Positions 41,696-51,000 of a DNA stretch of 64,000 bases are shown here, piece after piece. Numbering within the stretch: position 1 is the first letter of the stretch; the number at the start of each line of letters is the position of its first letter. A model generated the notes under the pieces. That model was not told the DNA's origin. It saw only the letters and a program-made list of their open reading frames with translations, and searched no databases. The stretch covers positions 78,798 to 142,797 of the forward strand of contig NZ_JBHMFS010000016.1 in assembly GCF_051433165.1 (NCBI RefSeq), given 5' to 3'. This DNA comes from Falsiroseomonas sp051433165. Its GTDB lineage: Bacteria; Pseudomonadota; Alphaproteobacteria; Acetobacterales; Acetobacteraceae. The translations under genes and the position numbers were made by a program.

Positions 41696-42462
41696 GCCGC
41701 CCGGATTGGTCCCTGACCAGCGCCGACTACGCCCGCCACCGCCAGGGCTTTCCGGACGGGCTGTACGACCTGCTCACCCATCACCGCCTGCTGCGCCCCG
41801 GCCTCCGCGCACTGGACCTCGGCACCGGCACTGGCGCGCTGGCCCGAGGACTGGCGGCACGCGGCGCGCATGTGCTGGGCCTCGACCCCGCCCCCGGCCA
41901 GGTCGCCGCCGCCACGCGCCTGGCGCAGGACCAGGGCCTGGCCGATCGCGCCCGTTTCGCCGAGGGCATTGCCGAACGCACCGACCAGCCTGCCGAGACC
42001 TTCGACCTGGTCGCCGCCGGCCAGGCCTGGCACTGGTTCGACCGTGGCCTGGCGGCGGCCGAGGCGAGGCGCGTGCTGCGCCCCGGCGGCGCCCTGCTGA
42101 TCTGCCATCACGACTGGATTCCGCTGCCCGGCAACGTCGCCCACGCCACCGAATGGCTGATCGAGGCGCACAACCCGCATTGGCGCATGGGCCGCGGTAC
42201 CGGCTTCTACCCGGCCTGGGCCAGCGACCTCGCTTTGGCCGGGTTCCGGGATATCGGCTTCGCCGGCTTTGACCATGCGGCGCTGTACAGCCGGGAGGAT
42301 TGGCGCGGCCGCATTCGCGCCTCCGCCGGCATCGGTGGCGCGCTGGACGGTGCGGCGGTCGCGCGCTTCGATGCGGAACTCGCCGCGATGCTGGATTCTC
42401 GATTCGCTCAGGACCCGCTGCCGATCCCGCACCGCGTCTTCGCCATCTGGGGCTGGCGGTAA
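41692..42462 (+). CDS. Class I SAM-dependent methyltransferase (Methyltransf_11)
   Basis: A 256-residue methyltransferase. The SAM-binding motif I is ALDLGTGTGALARGLAARG near residue 39, with the acidic post-motif LGLDPAP and a downstream DLVAAGQAWHWFD segment typical of the group. It has none of the conserved cysteines of ArsM, so it is not an arsenite methyltransferase. Its ATG overlaps the TIGR04282 stop (ATGA). The acceptor is unknown; context suggests a glycan or sugar product of the two preceding genes. Confidence 0.83.
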   Translation: MSRPDWSLTSADYARHRQGFPDGLYDLLTHHRLLRPGLRALDLGTGTGALARGLAARGAHVLGLDPAPGQVAAATRLAQDQGLADRARFAEGIAERTDQPAETFDLVAAGQAWHWFDRGLAAAEARRVLRPGGALLICHHDWIPLPGNVAHATEWLIEAHNPHWRMGRGTGFYPAWASDLALAGFRDIGFAGFDHAALYSREDWRGRIRASAGIGGALDGAAVARFDAELAAMLDSRFAQDPLPIPHRVFAIWGWR

Positions 42463-42511
42463 CCCCTTCGCAACACCTGCACGCGCAGGCTGCCCGGCGG
42501 AGGCAACGAAG

Positions 42512-42877
42512 ATGACCGATACGGACAAGGCCCGCGAAATGCGGCAATCCATCGCCCGCCATCTGGCCGAGCTGCACCGGCTGCACATCGCGCTCGCGGC
42601 CGATAGCCGCGCGCTCAAGGTGCTGACCACCGAGGGCCGGCCGATGGCCGAGATCGAGATCGCCGCCGAGATGCTGGAGCAATACATGGCGGCCACCGGC
42701 GCGTTCCTGGAGAATATGCGCGGCCGCTTCGAGAACCGCCTCGGCCTGCTGCGCCGTGGTGATCCGGTGGGGCCGGACCTGGCGCCGGGGCAGGGGCCGC
42801 TGGGGCATGGCCCCTTCTGGTACGCCTTCTCCCGCCTCTGTGTCGCGCTGCGGCTGGCGGAGCGGCGGGCGGGGTAG
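42512..42877 (+). CDS. Hypothetical protein, 121 residues
   Basis: A start codon after GGCGGAGGCAACGAAG gives a 121-residue protein. It is mostly helical and likely coiled-coil (residues 8-75, with leucines and alanines at regular spacing), with a glycine- and proline-rich stretch after it. There is no membrane segment or signal peptide, and I recognise no family. It follows the methyltransferase by 49 bases and could be read with it. Codon use is like its neighbours, so it is probably a real gene. Confidence 0.6.
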   Translation: MTDTDKAREMRQSIARHLAELHRLHIALAADSRALKVLTTEGRPMAEIEIAAEMLEQYMAATGAFLENMRGRFENRLGLLRRGDPVGPDLAPGQGPLGHGPFWYAFSRLCVALRLAERRAG

Positions 42878-42878
42878 T

Positions 42879-43352
42879 TCAGCTATAGCCGCGCCTGTCA
42901 GGGGAGGCCGCCTCGGCGCGCGCCGATTCCTGCGCCTGCTGGTCCACCTTCTGGGTCTCGCCCTGCGGCTTCGCTTCGTCTTCGGTTGGTTCGAAGTCGA
43001 AATTGCCGTGATGCGATTGCCAGCTCTGCACGGTCAGCAGCCTCGCCCCGTCCCGGCTCTCATGCGGTCCATGCACCACCCCGGCGGCATGGGTCAGGCA
43101 AGTGCCGGTCGGCACTTCGGTGCCTGCCTCGATCAGGTCGCCATCCAGCAGGAAATGCATCTCGGACCCCGCCTGGTGGCGATGCGCCGGAATCCGGCCG
43201 CCGGGCGGGATGTGGACGATGGTCGTCACCACGCCCGCCGCGGCATTCTCGTTCAGAATCTGGATCCGGAAGGTACCGCCCGTGGCGCCGGGGATGTGGA
43301 ACGGCATCGGCTCCACCTGGTCCGCCGCCACCTGCAAACTGCCCTGGGGCAT
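42879..43352 (-). CDS. Cupin-domain protein
   Basis: A 157-residue cupin with two metal-binding motifs: PAHRHQAGSEMHFLLDG (with HxH and a glutamate) and a later GVVHGPHES histidine. The second half (after residue about 120) is charged and low in hydrophobicity. Such proteins may be enzymes, isomerases or sensors, and the substrate is unknown. It is convergent with the hypothetical gene, ending one base from it, and divergent from rnhB. Confidence 0.75.
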   Translation of the reverse strand: MPQGSLQVAADQVEPMPFHIPGATGGTFRIQILNENAAAGVVTTIVHIPPGGRIPAHRHQAGSEMHFLLDGDLIEAGTEVPTGTCLTHAAGVVHGPHESRDGARLLTVQSWQSHHGNFDFEPTEDEAKPQGETQKVDQQAQESARAEAASPDRRGYS

Positions 43353-43440
43353 GGTCGGTACTCCGCTGCTTGAGCGTCCCGAACGCCCCGTCGTGCCGCG
43401 CGGTTGCCCAAGGCGATTCCCTCATTCCACCGGGCGCGCT

Positions 43441-44106
43441 ATGCCGGTGGCCATGCCGGATTACAGCATCGAATCGGAAGCGGGCGGGCGCGTCGCCGGG
43501 GTGGATGAGGCTGGGCGCGGCCCACTCGCCGGGCCAGTGCTGGCTGCCGCCGTGGTCTTCATCACCCCGCCCTCCGCCGCCCTCGCGGCGCTGCTCGATG
43601 ACAGCAAGAAGCTGAACGCCGCCCGCCGCGACCTCGCCTATCTGGCGCTGATGGAGGCCGCGCGGCTTGGCCAGATGGATTGCGCCATCGCCGCCGCCAG
43701 CGTGGCGGAGATCGCCCGGCTGAACATCCTGCGCGCCAGCCACTTGGCCATGGCGCGCGCCCTGTGGCGGCTGCGGCTGCCCTGCGAGCTGGCGCTGATC
43801 GACGGCAACATGGCGCCGAGCCTGCCGCGCCAGGCCCCGTCGCGCGGCTTCCGCTGCGTCATCGGCGGGGATGCGCTGAGCCTGTCCATCGCCGCCGCCT
43901 CGATCCTGGCGAAGGTCACGCGGGACCGGGCGATGGCGCGGCTGGACCGCCGCCTCCCCGCCTGGGGGTTCGCCCGCCACCAGGGATACCCGACGCCGGA
44001 ACACCGCGAGTGCCTGGCACGCCTCGGCCCGACGCCGCATCACCGGCGTGGTTTCGCGCCGGTGGACCAGGCCTGGCTGCCGCTGCAACCGGCCCTGGCG
44101 GGCTGA
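43441..44106 (+). CDS. rnhB: Ribonuclease HII
   Basis: Cuts the RNA strand of RNA-DNA hybrids and removes ribonucleotides misplaced in DNA. The 221 residues contain the metal-binding residues in GVDEAGRGPLAGPV (DE), the DSKKLNAARRD segment, LIDGNMAP (D) and GDALSLSIAAASILAKVTRDR (D). The N-terminal start could be 43441 or 43453; both lack a strong ribosome site. It lies 102 bases upstream of the ccrM start, an arrangement common in alphaproteobacteria. Confidence 0.9.
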   Translation: MPVAMPDYSIESEAGGRVAGVDEAGRGPLAGPVLAAAVVFITPPSAALAALLDDSKKLNAARRDLAYLALMEAARLGQMDCAIAAASVAEIARLNILRASHLAMARALWRLRLPCELALIDGNMAPSLPRQAPSRGFRCVIGGDALSLSIAAASILAKVTRDRAMARLDRRLPAWGFARHQGYPTPEHRECLARLGPTPHHRRGFAPVDQAWLPLQPALAG

Positions 44107-44153
44107 TCTTCCCTTTATCAGCGCCTTGCGGGCACCACCTCGGTTGACGCCGC

Positions 44154-44187
44154 GACTCCGTGCCGCGCATGTTGCCGGCTGCGACTC
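44154..44187. promoter_or_regulatory. Two GANTC methylation sites upstream of ccrM
   Basis: GACTC occurs at 44154-44158 and again at 44183-44187, 29 bases apart, 22-55 bases before the ccrM ATG. GANTC is the sequence that CcrM itself methylates. In Caulobacter, methylation of sites in the ccrM promoter lowers its transcription. A TTGACG at 44144-44149 may be a -35 element; no good -10 follows. Confidence 0.5.
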
Positions 44188-44208
44188 GGCGGGGTGTGTG
44201 GCGAAACG

Positions 44209-45297
44209 ATGGGGACGGGACTAGACCTGCCGCTGGACGAGGTGCTGCTCGGCGATTGCATCGCCACGCTCAAGCGCCTGCCACCGGCCTCGGTGCACAT
44301 GATCTTCGCCGACCCGCCCTATAACCTGCAGCTCAAGGGCGAGCTGCGGCGGCCGGATGACAGCCTGGTGGATGGCGTGGATGATGCCTGGGACCAGTTC
44401 GCCAGCTTCGCCGCCTATGATGCCTTCACCCGCGAATGGATGACCGAATGCCGCCGCGTGCTGCGCAAGGACGGCACGATGTGGGTGATCGGCAGCTATC
44501 ACAACGTGTTCCGCCTCGGCGCGGCGATGCAGGATCTGGGTTACTGGATCCTGAACGACGTGGTCTGGCGCAAGGCCAACCCGATGCCGAATTTCCGGGG
44601 CCGCCGCTTCACCAACGCGCATGAGACGATGATCTGGGCGGCGCGTGGCCCTGAATCCCGCTACCGCTTCAACTACGCCGCCATGAAGTCGCTGAACGAC
44701 GACGTGCAGATGCGCAGCGACTGGTATTTTCCCCTGTGTACCGGCGGTGAGCGCCTACGCGGGGAGGATGGCGCCAAGCTGCACCCCACCCAGAAGCCGG
44801 AAGCGCTGCTGCACCGCGTGCTGCTGGCCTGCACCACGGCTGGGGAGGTGGTGCTGGACCCCTTCTCCGGCACCGGTACCACGGCGGCGGCGGCCAAGCG
44901 GCTCGGCCGGCGCTATATCGGCATCGAGCAGGACCCGCTCTACAAGGCCGCCTCCGAGGAACGGCTGCGGCTGGTGGAGCCGATGGATGAGGGTGCGGCG
45001 CTGTCCCTGCCGAGCAAGCGGGAACAGCCGCGCATCGCCTTCGGGGTGCTGGTGGAACGCGGCCTGGTGCCGGCCGGCAGCACGCTGGTGGACCGCAACC
45101 GCCGCTGGCGCGCCACGGTGGGCGCCGATGCCACGCTGCGCTGCGGCGCCGCCACGGGGTCGATCCACAAGGTCGGCGCCGCGCTACAGACGGCGCCATC
45201 CTGCAATGGCTGGACCTTCTGGCATATCGAGACCCGCGACGGCCGGCTGCGGCTGATCGACGAATTCCGTCAGGAAATCGCCGCCCAAGGGGGCTGA
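44209..45297 (+). CDS. ccrM: Cell-cycle-regulated DNA adenine methyltransferase, GANTC-specific
   Basis: This enzyme methylates the adenine of GANTC and marks replication state in alphaproteobacteria. The 362 residues have the catalytic DPPY (FADPPYNLQLKG) near residue 37, the target-recognition region after it, and the SAM motif DPFSGTGTTAAAAKRLGRRYIG. A C-terminal domain of about 80 residues (RIAFGVLVERGLVPAGS through CNGWTFWHIE) is typical of CcrM and needed for DNA binding. I favour the ATG at 44209; a GTG at 44194 is also open. Two GANTC sites lie in its upstream region. Confidence 0.93.
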   Translation: MGTGLDLPLDEVLLGDCIATLKRLPPASVHMIFADPPYNLQLKGELRRPDDSLVDGVDDAWDQFASFAAYDAFTREWMTECRRVLRKDGTMWVIGSYHNVFRLGAAMQDLGYWILNDVVWRKANPMPNFRGRRFTNAHETMIWAARGPESRYRFNYAAMKSLNDDVQMRSDWYFPLCTGGERLRGEDGAKLHPTQKPEALLHRVLLACTTAGEVVLDPFSGTGTTAAAAKRLGRRYIGIEQDPLYKAASEERLRLVEPMDEGAALSLPSKREQPRIAFGVLVERGLVPAGSTLVDRNRRWRATVGADATLRCGAATGSIHKVGAALQTAPSCNGWTFWHIETRDGRLRLIDEFRQEIAAQGG

Positions 45298-45305
45298 GGC
45301 GCGGC

Positions 45306-45842
45306 TCAGCGCCGCGCCAGCGCCCGCAGCAGCGCCAGGGCCAGCGCGGTCTTCACCAGCGTGCCGGGCACGAACAGCAGGAAGCCGACCTCGAAGGCGC
45401 GCGCCAGGCCGACATACCCCGCCAGCCAGGCGAGGCCCGGCACGAACAGCAAAAGATGCGCTGCCAGCAGCACCACCGCCTGCCGCGCAAAGCCCTGGCC
45501 GCGCGCGAAGCCCGCCAGCCAGGCGGCCAGTGCGAAGCCGATCAGGTAGCCGCCCGTCGGCCCGACCAGCGCCGCCGGCCCCGCCGCGCCATTGGCGAAC
45601 ACCGGCAGCCCCATCACGCCCTGCGCCAGATAGGCCGCAACCGCGGCAAAGCCTGCCGCCGGGCCGCCCAGCGCGCCGAGCAGCAGCACAACCAGGCTCT
45701 GCAAGGTGGCCGGCACCGGCCACATCGGCAGGCTGATCTGCGCCGAGGCCGCCAGCAGCCAGGAGCCGAGCAGCGCCATGCCGGCAAAGCGCGCGGCGGA
45801 TGCGGCGCGGCTGCGGGTGGCGGCGGGCAGGGTCTGGGTCAT
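45306..45842 (-). CDS. bioY: Biotin transporter BioY
   Basis: The substrate-binding membrane protein of biotin uptake, 178 residues with about six helices. Typical stretches are LPMWPVPATLQSLVVLLLGALGG, YLAQGVMGLPVF, PTGGYLIGFALAAWLAG and FVPGTLVKTALALALL. It can act alone or with ECF partners (BioMN), which are not next to it here. The ATG overlaps the mutY stop (ATGA), so it is read as a downstream partner of mutY. Confidence 0.9.
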   Translation of the reverse strand: MTQTLPAATRSRAASAARFAGMALLGSWLLAASAQISLPMWPVPATLQSLVVLLLGALGGPAAGFAAVAAYLAQGVMGLPVFANGAAGPAALVGPTGGYLIGFALAAWLAGFARGQGFARQAVVLLAAHLLLFVPGLAWLAGYVGLARAFEVGFLLFVPGTLVKTALALALLRALARR

Positions 45843-46993
45843 CGAGAGGGTTCCTCCGTTTCGGCGCCGCCTGTCTCACGCGGCGCCGCGTCCTGTCCAG
45901 ACAGTGCCAGCAGCCGGTGCATCACGCTCGGCATCGCGGTGCGCGCGGATTCGAGGTCCATCCAGGCATGGCCGGGCACCTCCGCCGTGCCGGGAAGGCG
46001 GGTAGCGAGAAGGGCCATCCGCAGTTCGAAATGGGTGAAGCCGTGCCGCGCCACCCCGTCCAGCGCGCGCCAGCGCAGGCCGGTGAGGGGGGCGTGGGCC
46101 AGCGCCTCGGCCTCCGTCCAGGCCTCCGCGCGCCAGGGCGTGCCGGGGATTTCCAGCATGCCGCCCAGCAGGCCCGTCTCCGCCCGGCGCCGCACCAGCA
46201 CCAGGCCGCGCGCATCCTGCAGCAGGAAATGCGTGCCATGGCGGGTGGGTCGCGCGGCCCTCGGCATCTTGCGCGGCAGTTCGGCCTGCACGCCCGCCGC
46301 CTGCGCGACGCAACCGCCCCGCCAGGGACACAGCGCGCAGGTTGGGTTACGCGGGGTGCAGATGGTGGCGCCCAGGTCGAACAGCGCCTGGGCGAAATCC
46401 CCCGGCCTGGCGCGGGCCGCCGGCGCCGCCATCCAGCCCTGGGCGAGTGCCGAAAGCTGCTTCTTGGCGGCCGGCAGCGGCACCTCCACCCGGCACACCC
46501 GGGCGGTCACCCGCTCCACATTGCCATCCGCCGGCACCACCGGTTCCTGGAAGGCGATGGCGGCGACGGCGGCGGCGGTATAGGGGCCTATGCCGGGAAT
46601 CGCGCGCAGAGCCTCCATCGTGCGTGGAAAACCCCGTGTCGCCAGCGCCTTGGCGCCGGCATGCAGGTTGCGCGCGCGGGCGTAGTAGCCCAGCCCGGCC
46701 CATTCCTCCGCCACCTCCGCCCACTCCGCACGGGCCAGCGCATGGACATCGGGAAAACGGGCCAGGAATCGTGTATAGCGGGGGCCGACCGCGGCGACCG
46801 TGGTCTGCTGCAGCATCACCTCGGACAGCCAGACCCGGTAGGGATCGGGCTGGCTGTCGTCCCGCCAGGGCAGCACCCGGCGATGGCGGTCATACCAGGC
46901 CAGCAGCAGTTCAGGTTCGGGAAGGGGAGGGTTCACGCGTGGCGCAGGATGGCGATCAGCGACGATTTCCGACAGCCCCCCTGCCGCTGTCAT
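45839..46993 (-). CDS. mutY: A/G-specific adenine DNA glycosylase
   Basis: Removes adenine mispaired with 8-oxoguanine and so prevents G-to-T change. The 384 residues have the helix-hairpin-helix domain with the catalytic glutamate (WLSEVMLQQTTVAAV) and aspartate (PADGNVERV), the 4Fe-4S motif with Cys spacing C-x6-C-x2-C-x5-C (CTPRNPTCALCPWRGGC), and a C-terminal NUDIX-like 8-oxoG recognition domain. The start is either the ATG at 46993 or a GTG at 46936, directly before NPPLPEPELLLAWYDR. The longer start would overlap the divergent dciA gene by 55 bases. Confidence 0.9.
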   Translation of the reverse strand: MTAAGGLSEIVADRHPAPRVNPPLPEPELLLAWYDRHRRVLPWRDDSQPDPYRVWLSEVMLQQTTVAAVGPRYTRFLARFPDVHALARAEWAEVAEEWAGLGYYARARNLHAGAKALATRGFPRTMEALRAIPGIGPYTAAAVAAIAFQEPVVPADGNVERVTARVCRVEVPLPAAKKQLSALAQGWMAAPAARARPGDFAQALFDLGATICTPRNPTCALCPWRGGCVAQAAGVQAELPRKMPRAARPTRHGTHFLLQDARGLVLVRRRAETGLLGGMLEIPGTPWRAEAWTEAEALAHAPLTGLRWRALDGVARHGFTHFELRMALLATRLPGTAEVPGHAWMDLESARTAMPSVMHRLLALSGQDAAPRETGGAETEEPSR

Positions 46994-47400
46994 CGCTGAT
47001 TCCGCGGCTGACCCGCCCCGCCTTCCGCAAACGCAGCCCGGCCGGCGCGCAGCTCATGGCCGATTGGCCCGCCATTGTCGGCCCCGCGCTGGCCACCACC
47101 ACCCAGCCGCTGCGGGTAACCAGCGGCACGCTGACCTTGGCCTGTTCCGGCCCGGTGGCGATGGAATTGCAGCACCTGGCGCCGGAGCTGATCGCCCGGA
47201 TCAACGCGCATTTCGGCCGCGTGGCGGTGGAACGCCTGCGCTTCGTCCAGCAGGCCCCGTCCGGCGCGCCCCGCGCCGCCCCAAAGCCCAAGCCGGTCCA
47301 ACTTCCCGCCCCGGTGGAGGCGCGGCTGGCGGAGATGCCGGCGGGCGAATTGCGCGATGCCCTGGCAAAGCTGGCCCTCGGCGTATATCGAAAGCGTTGA
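46939..47400 (+). CDS. DciA-like (DUF721) protein
   Basis: DciA-type proteins load or regulate the replicative helicase in bacteria that lack DnaC or DnaI. This 153-residue protein has the DUF721 core: LIPRLTRPAFRKRSPAGAQLMADWPAIVGPALA, LACSGPVAMELQHLAPELIARINAHFG and VERLRFVQ. The likely start is a GTG at 46939 after AGGGGAGGG; no ATG is well placed. Its 5' end overlaps the divergent mutY (see that entry), so its promoter must lie inside mutY. It is followed by dsbA (27 bases) and smc. Confidence 0.75.
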   Translation: MAQDGDQRRFPTAPLPLSSLIPRLTRPAFRKRSPAGAQLMADWPAIVGPALATTTQPLRVTSGTLTLACSGPVAMELQHLAPELIARINAHFGRVAVERLRFVQQAPSGAPRAAPKPKPVQLPAPVEARLAEMPAGELRDALAKLALGVYRKR

Positions 47401-47426
47401 ACCAGTCCTTTCGGGGAGCCTTCCTG

Positions 47427-48089
47427 ATGCTCGACCGCCGTACCATCCTGACCCTCACCGCCGGCCTGCTGCCCGGTGCTTTTCTGGCCCCCGGTGCTTT
47501 TCTGGCCCCCGGTGCTGCCTTGGCCCAAGGCGCGGCGCCGGCCCCCGCGCCGCTGGCCACCGACGACCCGCGCATGGCGGAGCGTAGCGCCGGCCGCGCC
47601 GAGGCGCCGGTGACCGTGATCGAATATTTCTCCCTCACCTGCGGCCATTGCGCCGCCTTCCACCGCGAAACCTATCCGCGGGTGAAGTCCGAGCTGATCG
47701 AATCCGGCCGCGTGCGGATGGTGTTCCGCGACTTCCCGCTGGACGGGCTGGCGCTCGCCGCCTCCGCCGTCGCCCGCAGCCTGCCGCCGGAGCGCTATGA
47801 GCCCTTCATCTCCACCCTGATGTCCACACAGGACCGCTGGGCCTTCAATCGTGGTGGCGACCCGCGGGAGGAGCTGTTCAAGGTGGCGGCGCTGGCCGGC
47901 ATGTCGCGCCCGAAATACGATGAAGTCCTGGCCGACCAGGCGCTGGCGCGCGCCATCCTGGCCGCGCGCGTGGCCGGGCAGCAGGAGCACAACGTCACCT
48001 CCACCCCCAGCTTCGTCTTCGGCACCCGCACCGTGCCAGGCAACATCACCTTCGCCCGCTTCGCCGCCCTGGTCGCCGAGACGCGCTGA
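47427..48089 (+). CDS. DsbA-family thiol-disulfide oxidoreductase
   Basis: A periplasmic thioredoxin-fold protein of 220 residues that introduces or isomerises disulfides. The active site CGHC lies in YFSLTCGHCAAFHRETYP, with the cis-proline in NVTSTPSFVFG. It has a signal peptide rich in GAFLAP repeats; cleavage is probably after AALA near residue 33. The signal region has a tandem duplication (see that entry). The ATG at 47427 follows GGGGAG. It lies between dciA and smc and is likely co-transcribed with both. Confidence 0.88.
   Translation: MLDRRTILTLTAGLLPGAFLAPGAFLAPGAALAQGAAPAPAPLATDDPRMAERSAGRAEAPVTVIEYFSLTCGHCAAFHRETYPRVKSELIESGRVRMVFRDFPLDGLALAASAVARSLPPERYEPFISTLMSTQDRWAFNRGGDPREELFKVAALAGMSRPKYDEVLADQALARAILAARVAGQQEHNVTSTPSFVFGTRTVPGNITFARFAALVAETR
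47475..47516 (+). repeat. 18-base tandem repeat inside the DsbA signal peptide
   Basis: The unit GGTGCTTTTCTGGCCCCC occurs twice in direct succession (47475-47492 and 47493-47510) and begins a third time (47511-47516). It codes for the repeated signal segment GAFLAP. A whole-codon length keeps the frame, so copy-number change would alter only the signal-peptide core. Confidence 0.85.
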
Positions 48090-48092
48090 TCC

Positions 48093-51000
48093 ATGGAATC
48101 CGTGCCGGCCGAGGAGACGGGGCAGCCCCCGGACGAGCCGACCCGCACGGACGCCCAGGCTGAGGCCGCCCGCCATGCGCGGCTGACCCGGCTGCGCATC
48201 GCCGGCTTCAAATCCTTCGCCGAGGCGACGGTGGTGGAGGTGATGCCGGGGCTGACCGGCATCGTCGGCCCGAATGGCTGCGGCAAGTCGAACGTGGTCG
48301 AAGCCCTCCGCTGGGCGATGGGCGAGACCAACGCCCGCGCCATGCGCGGCGGCGAGATGGACGACATCATTTTTGCGGGGACCTCCACCCGCCCCGGCCG
48401 CAACGTCGCCGAGGTCACGCTGACCTTGGAGGAGGCGCTGGGCCTGGCGCCACCGCCCAATGCCGAGGCGCCAGACCTTGAAATTGTGCGAAAAATCGCG
48501 CGCGGGGAGGGAAGTTCCTTCCGCGTCAATGGCCGCGAACTGCGCGCCCGCGACGTGCAGACCATGTTCGCCGATATCGGCTCCGGCGCCCGGTCCTCCG
48601 CTATGGTCAGCCAGGGCCGCGTCTCCGCGCTGATCTCGGCAAGGCCGGAGGAACGCCGCGCGGTGCTGGAGGAAGCCGCCGGCATTGCCGGCTTGCGCGC
48701 CCGCAAGCATGAGGCGGAGCTCAAGCTGCGCCAGGCGGAGAACAACCTTGGCCGCGCCGAAGACCTGATCGGCCAGATGGAGGCCGGGCGGCAGAACCTG
48801 CAACGCCAGGCCCGCCAGGCCGCGCGCTACCGGAACCTGTCGGGGCTGGTGCGAGAGGCGGAGGTGGAGTGGCTCGCCATTCTGCGCGCCCGCGCCCAGG
48901 CGGCGCTGGCCCAGGCGCGGGACGGCTTCGCCACCGCCCGCCACGCCACATCCCAGGCGGAAGCCGCTGCCGAGGCCGCCGCGCGCCGCGCCTTCGCCGC
49001 CGAACAGGGCCTGCCCGCGCCCCGCGCCGCCGAGGCCACCGCCCGCACCGCGCTGGAACGCCGCCGCGTCGAAGCCGAGACGCTCGGCGCCGAGGAAGCC
49101 CGCGCGCGGGAGGCGCTGTCCGGCGCCCAATCCCGCCACGCCGCCCTGGCGCGGGATCTGGAACACGCCGCCGGCGTCGAATCGGATGCCGATACCGCCG
49201 AAGCCCGCTTGCAGGCGGAGGCCGAGGAACTTTTGCGCATTGCCGCCGAACTGCCCGGACGCAGCGCCGATGCGGAACGCGCCGAGGCGGCGGCGATCAC
49301 GGCCGTGGCCGAGGCCGCCGCCGCCGCCGACCGCGCCACCGAAGCCGCCGCCGAAGCTGCCGCCCAGGCCAATGCGCTCGCCACCGCGGAAGGGGAGGCC
49401 GCCACCCGCGCCCAGCGCCTCGCCCAGCAATTTTTGCAGATTGCCACCGATCACACGGCGGCGCAGCGGGCCGTGGTGCCGGAAGCCGCGCTGGCCGAGG
49501 CCGCCACCCGCACCGACACCGCCGAAGCCGCGCTGGCCGAGGCCGAGGCGACGCTTGTCACCACCGAGACCGCTCGCACCGCCGCCCAGGCGGCGCATGA
49601 GGCCGCGCGGCGCCTGGCGGCGGAAGCCGAGGCCACCGAATCCCGCGCCAGCAGCGAACTCCAGGCTGCCGAGACCGCCGCCCGTCGCGGCGCCGAACAG
49701 CAGGCCCGCCTGACCGCCGAACGCGACGCCGCCCGCGCCGGCGCGGTGCCGGAGGCCGAGATGGCCACCGCCCGCGCCGAGGCCAGCGCCGCCGCCACCG
49801 CGCTGACCGAAGCTCGCGCCGCGCTGGACGCCGCCGAGAAGGCGCGTACCGCCGCCCAATCCCGCCACGAAGCCGCCCGCGCCGCCGCCAGCGAGGCCGA
49901 GGCCGCCCGCGCCCGCGCCGCCGCGGAGGCCGCGGCCCTCGCCGAGGTGCTGCGCGCGCGGGAGGTGGGGGGCGGCGCCGAATCCGTGCTCGACCGCATA
50001 GGCGTGCCGCCCGGCCTCGAAGCCGCGCTCGGTGCGGCGATGGGGGAGGGGCTGGACGCGGCGCTGGACCCCGAGGCGCCGCGACACTGGCGCAGCCTGC
50101 CGCCCTTGGACCCGATGCCCACCCTGCCGCCGGGCGCCACGCCGCTTGCCCGGCTGGTGGAAGCGCCGGATGCGCTGTCCCGCGCCCTTTCGCAGATCGG
50201 CCTGCTGCCCAAGGGCGCGGACGGCGCCGCGCTGCAAAAACTGTTGAAGCCCGGCCAGGCGCTGGTGACGGAGGATGGCGCGGTGTGGCGCTGGGACGGC
50301 CAGGGCCTGCTGCCCGGCATCCCCACCCCCGGTGCCGTCCGTCTTGCCCAGCGCAACGCCCTGCGCGCTGCCGGCGCGCGGCTGGACAAGGCCGAAGCCG
50401 AGGCCGGCGCGGCAACCACCGCCCGCAGCCAGGCCGCGGCCGCCGAACAGGAAGCCCGCGGCGCCGAGGCCCGCCAGCGGGAGGCCCGCGCCACCGCCGA
50501 ACGCCGCCAGGGCACGGCGCAGGCCGCGCTGGACCGGCTGGTGGCGCGCGACCAGCAGGCGCAGCAGCGCCTTTCGGCCCTCGCCCCGCAGCTCGCCCGG
50601 CTGGAGACGGAAATGCAGGCGGCCACCGCGGCGCTGGAGGCCGCGCGCATCGCCCGCGCCGCCGCGCCCGATGCCGCTGCCGCGCGCCAGGCCCGCAGCG
50701 CCGCCGCTGTCGAGGAACTGGCCGCAACCCGCGCCGAGACCGCCGCCCGCGAGGCCCGCCGCGGCGCCGAACAGCGCCTTACGGCCGCCCGCGACGCCGC
50801 CCGCACTTTGGCTGCTCGTGCCGCGGAGGCCGAGGCAAGGCTGGCCGCGCTGACGCCCGAACTCGCCCGCATCACCGGCGAACGCGATGCCGCCGCCGCA
50901 TCCCTGGCCGAGGCCCAGGCCGCCCGCGCCGCCGCGCCGGACCTTGCCGCGCTGCGCGCCGAGGTCGAGCGCGCCCGCGCTGCCCTGGCCGCAGCCCGCG

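Noticed and set aside
41692..42462. The methyltransferase as an arsenite methyltransferase (ArsM)
   Set aside because: The conserved cysteines of ArsM are absent, so only the general class I methyltransferase call is supported.
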